Shown here: piece after piece, positions 60,992 to 64,000 of the stretch | Layout of the letters: every line of letters begins with the position of its first letter | How positions within the stretch are numbered: the first letter of the stretch is position 1 | Source: DATFVJ01 sp963851085 | GTDB lineage: Bacteria; Actinomycetota; Actinomycetes; Streptosporangiales; Streptosporangiaceae | NCBI GenBank assembly: GCA_963851085.1 | Contig: CAWKNX010000019.1 | Location: 190,569-254,568, forward strand | Length of the DNA stretch: 64,000 nt | Reading direction: 5' to 3' | Program-made: the position numbers and the translations under genes | Notes under the pieces: model-generated | What the model was told of the DNA's origin: nothing | Database searches by the model: none | What the model saw: only the letters and a program-made list of their open reading frames with translations

Positions 60992-62978
60992 TTACAGGCC
61001 GAGGAGGGCCAGTGCCTGGAGTCCGGTGCGGTCCCAGCCGAGGTCGCGGCGGGCGGCGGCGTGGTTGGGGTAGCCGGCGCGGTTGAGCACGCTGACGGTG
61101 GTGTTGGCGATCGAGGCGAACAGCCGCCAGGACTGGCCGGCTCGCAGTTGGCTGGCGTCTTCGGCGAGGGTGGTGTCGCGGCGGTGGTGCAGGCCGTTTT
61201 CTATGCCCCAGTGGTCGCGGTTGCGGGCGAGCAGGAACGCGGGGCTGGCCTGGGCGGGGGTCAGGGCGGTGACGGCCAGGACGGTCTCGCAGGAGATTTT
61301 CGCGCCGTGGCCCGCGGCGCAGGCGGACAGGCCGAGGTCATCACCGTCAGGTTCGGCGGTGGCGGCGCGGCAGGCTGCGGCGGCGGCGCGTCCGCGGACG
61401 GGGTGCCGGTAGCGCTCGATGAGCATGAGCTGGGCGGCGCCGGGGAACCGCTGGCTGATCGCGGCCGGGACCTGGCTAGTGACGCGGATGGTGCGGACCT
61501 CGTGCCGGCCGTGCCCGGTTCCGGCGGTGGCGTGCAGGATGGGCTCGTCGTGCCAGGGCCAGTCGTCGGCGGCGGCGTACAGGCCGGGCTGGTTGTCCTT
61601 GAGGGTGAGGATCCAGGCGACGCCGAGGGCGTTCATCGCGGTGACGTGCCCGGCCTGGGTGTGCATCGCGTCGGCCGTCAAGATGACCAGCTCGCCCTCC
61701 TTCTCCTTCTCCTTCTCCTTCTCCTTCTCCTTCTCCTTCTCCTTCGCTGGTGCTGGTGCTGCTGCCGTCGCTGGTGCCGCCGTCCGTGATGTTGTCGTTG
61801 TCGTGGCTGGCAGGGGTGCCGCGGCCGTTGAGGATGGCGTGCAGGAGGGGGACGAAGCAGGTGATCTCGTTGGTCTTGGCGTGCACGCTGTCCTGGCCGA
61901 GGACGGTCCCGGTGGTGATGTCGTAGGCGGCGAGCAGGTGCGGGCGGGTCCCGTCAGGCTGGACAGCGCCGCGGACGGTCTTGCCGTCGACGGCGATGTG
62001 CCGCCAGTTCAGCCGCCCGGCGGCGGCCTCGGCACGCAGCCAGGCGCACATCTGCTCATCAGCGGCTTCGGCGTCGACGGCCCGCACCGCCCGCTTGATC
62101 GTCTTGGGGCTGGGCGGCACATGCCGGCCGAGCCGGGTGCTGTACCGGATCCCGCAGCGGCGCAGCGCCTCCTGCGGCATCGTCGCCGCGAACTGCGCGG
62201 CGGCGTACACCGAGTTCGCCCCCGACAGCCGGGCCACCACGATCACCGCCAGGATCGCGGCCAGGTGGTGCCGGATGCCCTTGGCCTTGCGGTGGTCGGC
62301 CACCTTCCCCAGGTACGCCAGCAGCCCGTGCCCGGCACCCATCTCCAGCGCGTTGAAATCCGGGGCGCGGCAGCCGGTCAGCACCGGCGAGTCGAACCCG
62401 GCTGCCAGCGCCGCGATCCCGCCGCCAGCCAGCTCATACAGCCAGTACGTCTTCGGCTGGCCATGCCGGACGTACCGGGACGGCCCGGCGCTGCGCCCGT
62501 ATCCCGCGGTGGATCCGGCCGCGGTGAAGTTGGCCGCGGCGTACACCGTCCCGGCATGGGTGGCGGGGTCGGTGAACGACTCCACCGCCATCAGCCGCAC
62601 CCCGAACACCCGCTGGTAGTCGCCGGGCAGCGCCCGCAGCATCGCGGCCAGCGCCCGCGACCCGGCGTGCGGCACGTCCTCGGCGGCCGGCAGCACGCAC
62701 AGACGCTGGTTGCCGCAGATCCGCTCCAGCCGCGCGGAACGCTGCTGCTCATCCCAGCCGATACGCGCGTCACGCACCGGGAGCCGCCACGCAGCCGACC
62801 CGAACGTGCCCAGTACCACCGGCACCCCGCCCGCCTCGGCGACGTACCGCAGCACCCGGCCCGACGCGGCTACCCCCAGGCTGTGATGTTCTGCCATCAG
62901 CGCGTTGTACTCCGCGACCTCCGCCTCCGCGACAAGACGGACCACCAGCTCACAAGGCTCAATTCGCTCATCAATCAC
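60992..62978 (-). CDS. ISAs1-family transposase with DUF4338 N-terminal domain, frameshift in a repeat
   Basis: About 660 residues if joined. The first 230 residues (IEPCELVVRLVAEAEVAEYN, ARIGWDEQQRSARLERICGN) are a DUF4338/DruA-like domain. The ISAs1 catalytic part follows: WRHIAVDGKTVRGAVQPDGT, HAKTNEITCFVPLLHAILNG in one frame, then VILTADAMHTQAGHV, WGIENGLHHRRDTTLAEDAS and the C-terminus in another. Between them lies a low-complexity stretch of Ser/Thr/Asp and Glu-Gly repeats, encoded by GAGAAG units, where the frame changes. ISAs1 relatives have only a short loop there. The second frame ends at 60992. Confidence 0.8.
61690..61745. repeat. GAGAAG hexanucleotide array inside the transposase gene
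   Basis: About nine copies of the six-base unit (CTTCTC on the plus strand). It encodes Glu-Gly pairs in the first transposase frame and Glu-Lys in the second. Confidence 0.9.
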
Positions 62979-63070
62979 CGGGCTGTCATACCACAGACCC
63001 CGGCGAATGTCCAGCTGGAAACATAACCCCAGATCAACAGCTAGACATAGCTACTTTGACCCCAGCCCTG

Positions 63071-63157
63071 GACCGCGTAACCACGCGTTTCAAGGCCAGC
63101 AAGTCGCCTGGGCGGACCCACTCGAAACCACACAGTGCCACGTGTGATCTCAGTCAT
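63071..63157 (-). pseudogene. 5' part of the IS-split cysteine-rich gene
   Basis: Starts at the ATG at 63157 (MTEITRGTVWFRVGPPRRLA, then GLETRGYAV) and is cut by the IS at 63070. Overlaps the preceding gene by eight bases. Confidence 0.6.
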
Positions 63158-63632
63158 TTCGGCGGCGGCTCTCCCGGACCAGGGCCATGGCCACGTCCAC
63201 GACCCGCTCATCATGGCCGGTGATTCGTAGCCCTTCGATCTCACGCCGGGTGCCCTCGATCTTTACGCGATCCACCTCAATCACGAACGGCGCGGTATTC
63301 GGCCCGGGCCTATGGCCGCCGAGCGCTTGCCGTACGCGAGCGAGCAGCCACCGGTAGATTTCTCCGATGTTCTCTTGGGCAAGTGCCTGCGCGACGAACA
63401 TGCCAACCGCGCCAACCTCACCCGCGCCGTATTCGCTGATGAAGGTTCTATCTGATTCCCCGTGCGCCCAATCGACGCGAACCCCGGCAGCGTGCAGAGC
63501 CCTCACGCCCTGCAGGTCAACGTCCCGGTACTCACCGCGCCCGTCTCTCACCCGCTGCGGCAGGATCAGCAGCTCTGCCTCATCTCCCCTTCGCAGGAGA
63601 AGGTCATTCGCCCACTCAGGGACCTGACCCAC
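63150..63632 (-). CDS. Hypothetical protein of the integrated element
   Basis: 160 residues from a GTG (VGQVPEWANDLLLRRGDEAE, then GAVGMFVAQALAQENIGEIY, later RITGHDERVVDVAMALVRES). It is soluble and acidic in the first half, with no recognised family. The start overlaps the end of the upstream gene and the stop overlaps the ATG of the IS-split gene, so three genes form one operon. Confidence 0.55.
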   Translation of the reverse strand: MGQVPEWANDLLLRRGDEAELLILPQRVRDGRGEYRDVDLQGVRALHAAGVRVDWAHGESDRTFISEYGAGEVGAVGMFVAQALAQENIGEIYRWLLARVRQALGGHRPGPNTAPFVIEVDRVKIEGTRREIEGLRITGHDERVVDVAMALVRESRRRND

Positions 63633-63910
63633 TCCACGATCACGGAACTTTGGCCGTTGTCCAACCCTCGATCAGGGCGGCGATCCGCACGGGACTGCTT
63701 CAAATAGACCTCGATGGCATCCAGGGTTGCCCCAAACCCGTGTTCGGCAAGCTCACCAAAGACAAGCGCATTCGAACGTGGGTCGATGAGTTGGTAACTG
63801 TCGTAGTCAAGCGCCAGCGGATCACGGCGGCGTGACTTCTGCAAGCGAAGGCCCTGCCGTTCGGCCATACGCCGCAGCCTGGCCTCACGAACCTTTTGCT
63901 CGGTATCCAT
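63566..63910 (-). CDS. Small conserved protein (actinomycete mobile-element type)
   Basis: 114 residues: MDTEQKVREARLRRMAERQG, then RRDPLALDYDSYQLIDPRSN and GATLDAIEVYLKQ. The first 75 residues match a small protein type I recall from Streptomyces and their elements, where it usually ends near YL. The last 35 residues overlap the next gene and may result from a lost stop. Function unknown. Confidence 0.6.
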   Translation of the reverse strand: MDTEQKVREARLRRMAERQGLRLQKSRRRDPLALDYDSYQLIDPRSNALVFGELAEHGFGATLDAIEVYLKQSRADRRPDRGLDNGQSSVIVEWVRSLSGRMTFSCEGEMRQSC

Positions 63911-64000
63911 GTTACGCGAGCGTACTGGAAGATGACCTGCAAGCCAACCCCGAGGATCACCTGGAACATCTCCATTGAAGGCGTTTGCCCCGATCTCCTC

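Larger units (their letters stand above)
60918..63070 (-). mobile_element. ISAs1-type insertion sequence, 2,153 bp, 10-bp target duplication
   Basis: Ends are perfect 19-bp inverted repeats CAGGGCTGGGGTCAAAGTA (60918-60936) and TACTTTGACCCCAGCCCTG (63052-63070). GACCGCGTAA flanks both sides (60908-60917 and 63071-63080). It carries one transposase gene on the minus strand and lies in the cysteine-rich gene. Confidence 0.92.

Noticed and set aside
61419..63026. 535-codon plus-strand frame with a run of Phe-Ser repeats
   Set aside because: Antisense to the IS transposase; the Phe-Ser run is the complement of the GAGAAG array.

Overview
The window is GC-rich actinomycete chromosome. The base composition, the SARP/AfsR-type regulator, several ECF sigma factors, secreted glycoside hydrolases, a Streptomyces-type TraB/FtsK transfer ATPase and XRE regulators divergent from small genes all point to a filamentous soil actinomycete (Streptosporangiales/Streptomycetales-like; genus not determined). 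No rRNA or CRISPR array was seen. One intact tRNA (Ser-GCU) and one tRNA-Ser(UGA) 3' fragment are present.

Layout. 0-12 kb is ordinary chromosome: the end of a LuxR regulator, a methyltransferase/hydrolase pair, a THUMP-type RNA methyltransferase, a molybdate locus (molbindin, TOBE regulator, modA, modB, modC) lying beside a remnant of a CO-dehydrogenase-like molybdenum hydroxylase, an acyl-CoA dehydrogenase and an EamA exporter. 12-21 kb is worn: a truncated S-adenosyl methyltransferase running in frame into a lipoprotein, a GH12-like secreted enzyme, and two copies of an ECF sigma/anti-sigma/divergent-ORF block. The first sigma pair is intact; the second pair and both ORF copies are decayed. 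A secreted muramidase-like protein lies between them.

21-27.5 kb is an accessory island of very small genes joined by a family of 40-44 bp hairpins and ending at tRNA-Ser(GCU). It carries a module (XRE regulator, two overlapping small genes, lipoprotein remnant) that reappears inverted and better preserved at 53.8-57.1 kb. 27.9-51 kb is mostly chromosome: acyl-CoA synthetase, ECF sigma factor divergent from a double-psi-barrel protein/MauE pair, an AAA ATPase beside a broken conserved gene, a secreted NHL-like protein, a three-gene ABC exporter, a lectin, a large secreted glucoamylase/glucodextranase, a PRC-barrel protein and the SARP regulator. 51.4-57.4 kb looks like an AICE-type conjugative module (TraB, candidate clt repeats, zinc-finger membrane protein, lipoprotein, YdcF, XRE, small genes). 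57.5-59 kb holds a tape-measure fragment fused by deletion to a truncated RelE beside its antitoxin. From the tRNA-Ser(UGA) fragment at 59.5 kb rightward I infer another integrated element. In it a 2,153-bp ISAs1-type insertion sequence with a DUF4338 N-terminal domain and a GAGAAG-repeat expansion has split a cysteine-rich gene, leaving a 10-bp target duplication that restores the frame when removed.

Two themes recur: apparent single-base frameshifts, often in short G or C runs (real decay or assembly indels), and exact short tandem duplications of 6-21 bp. Functions come from reading sequence motifs only; no search was run.
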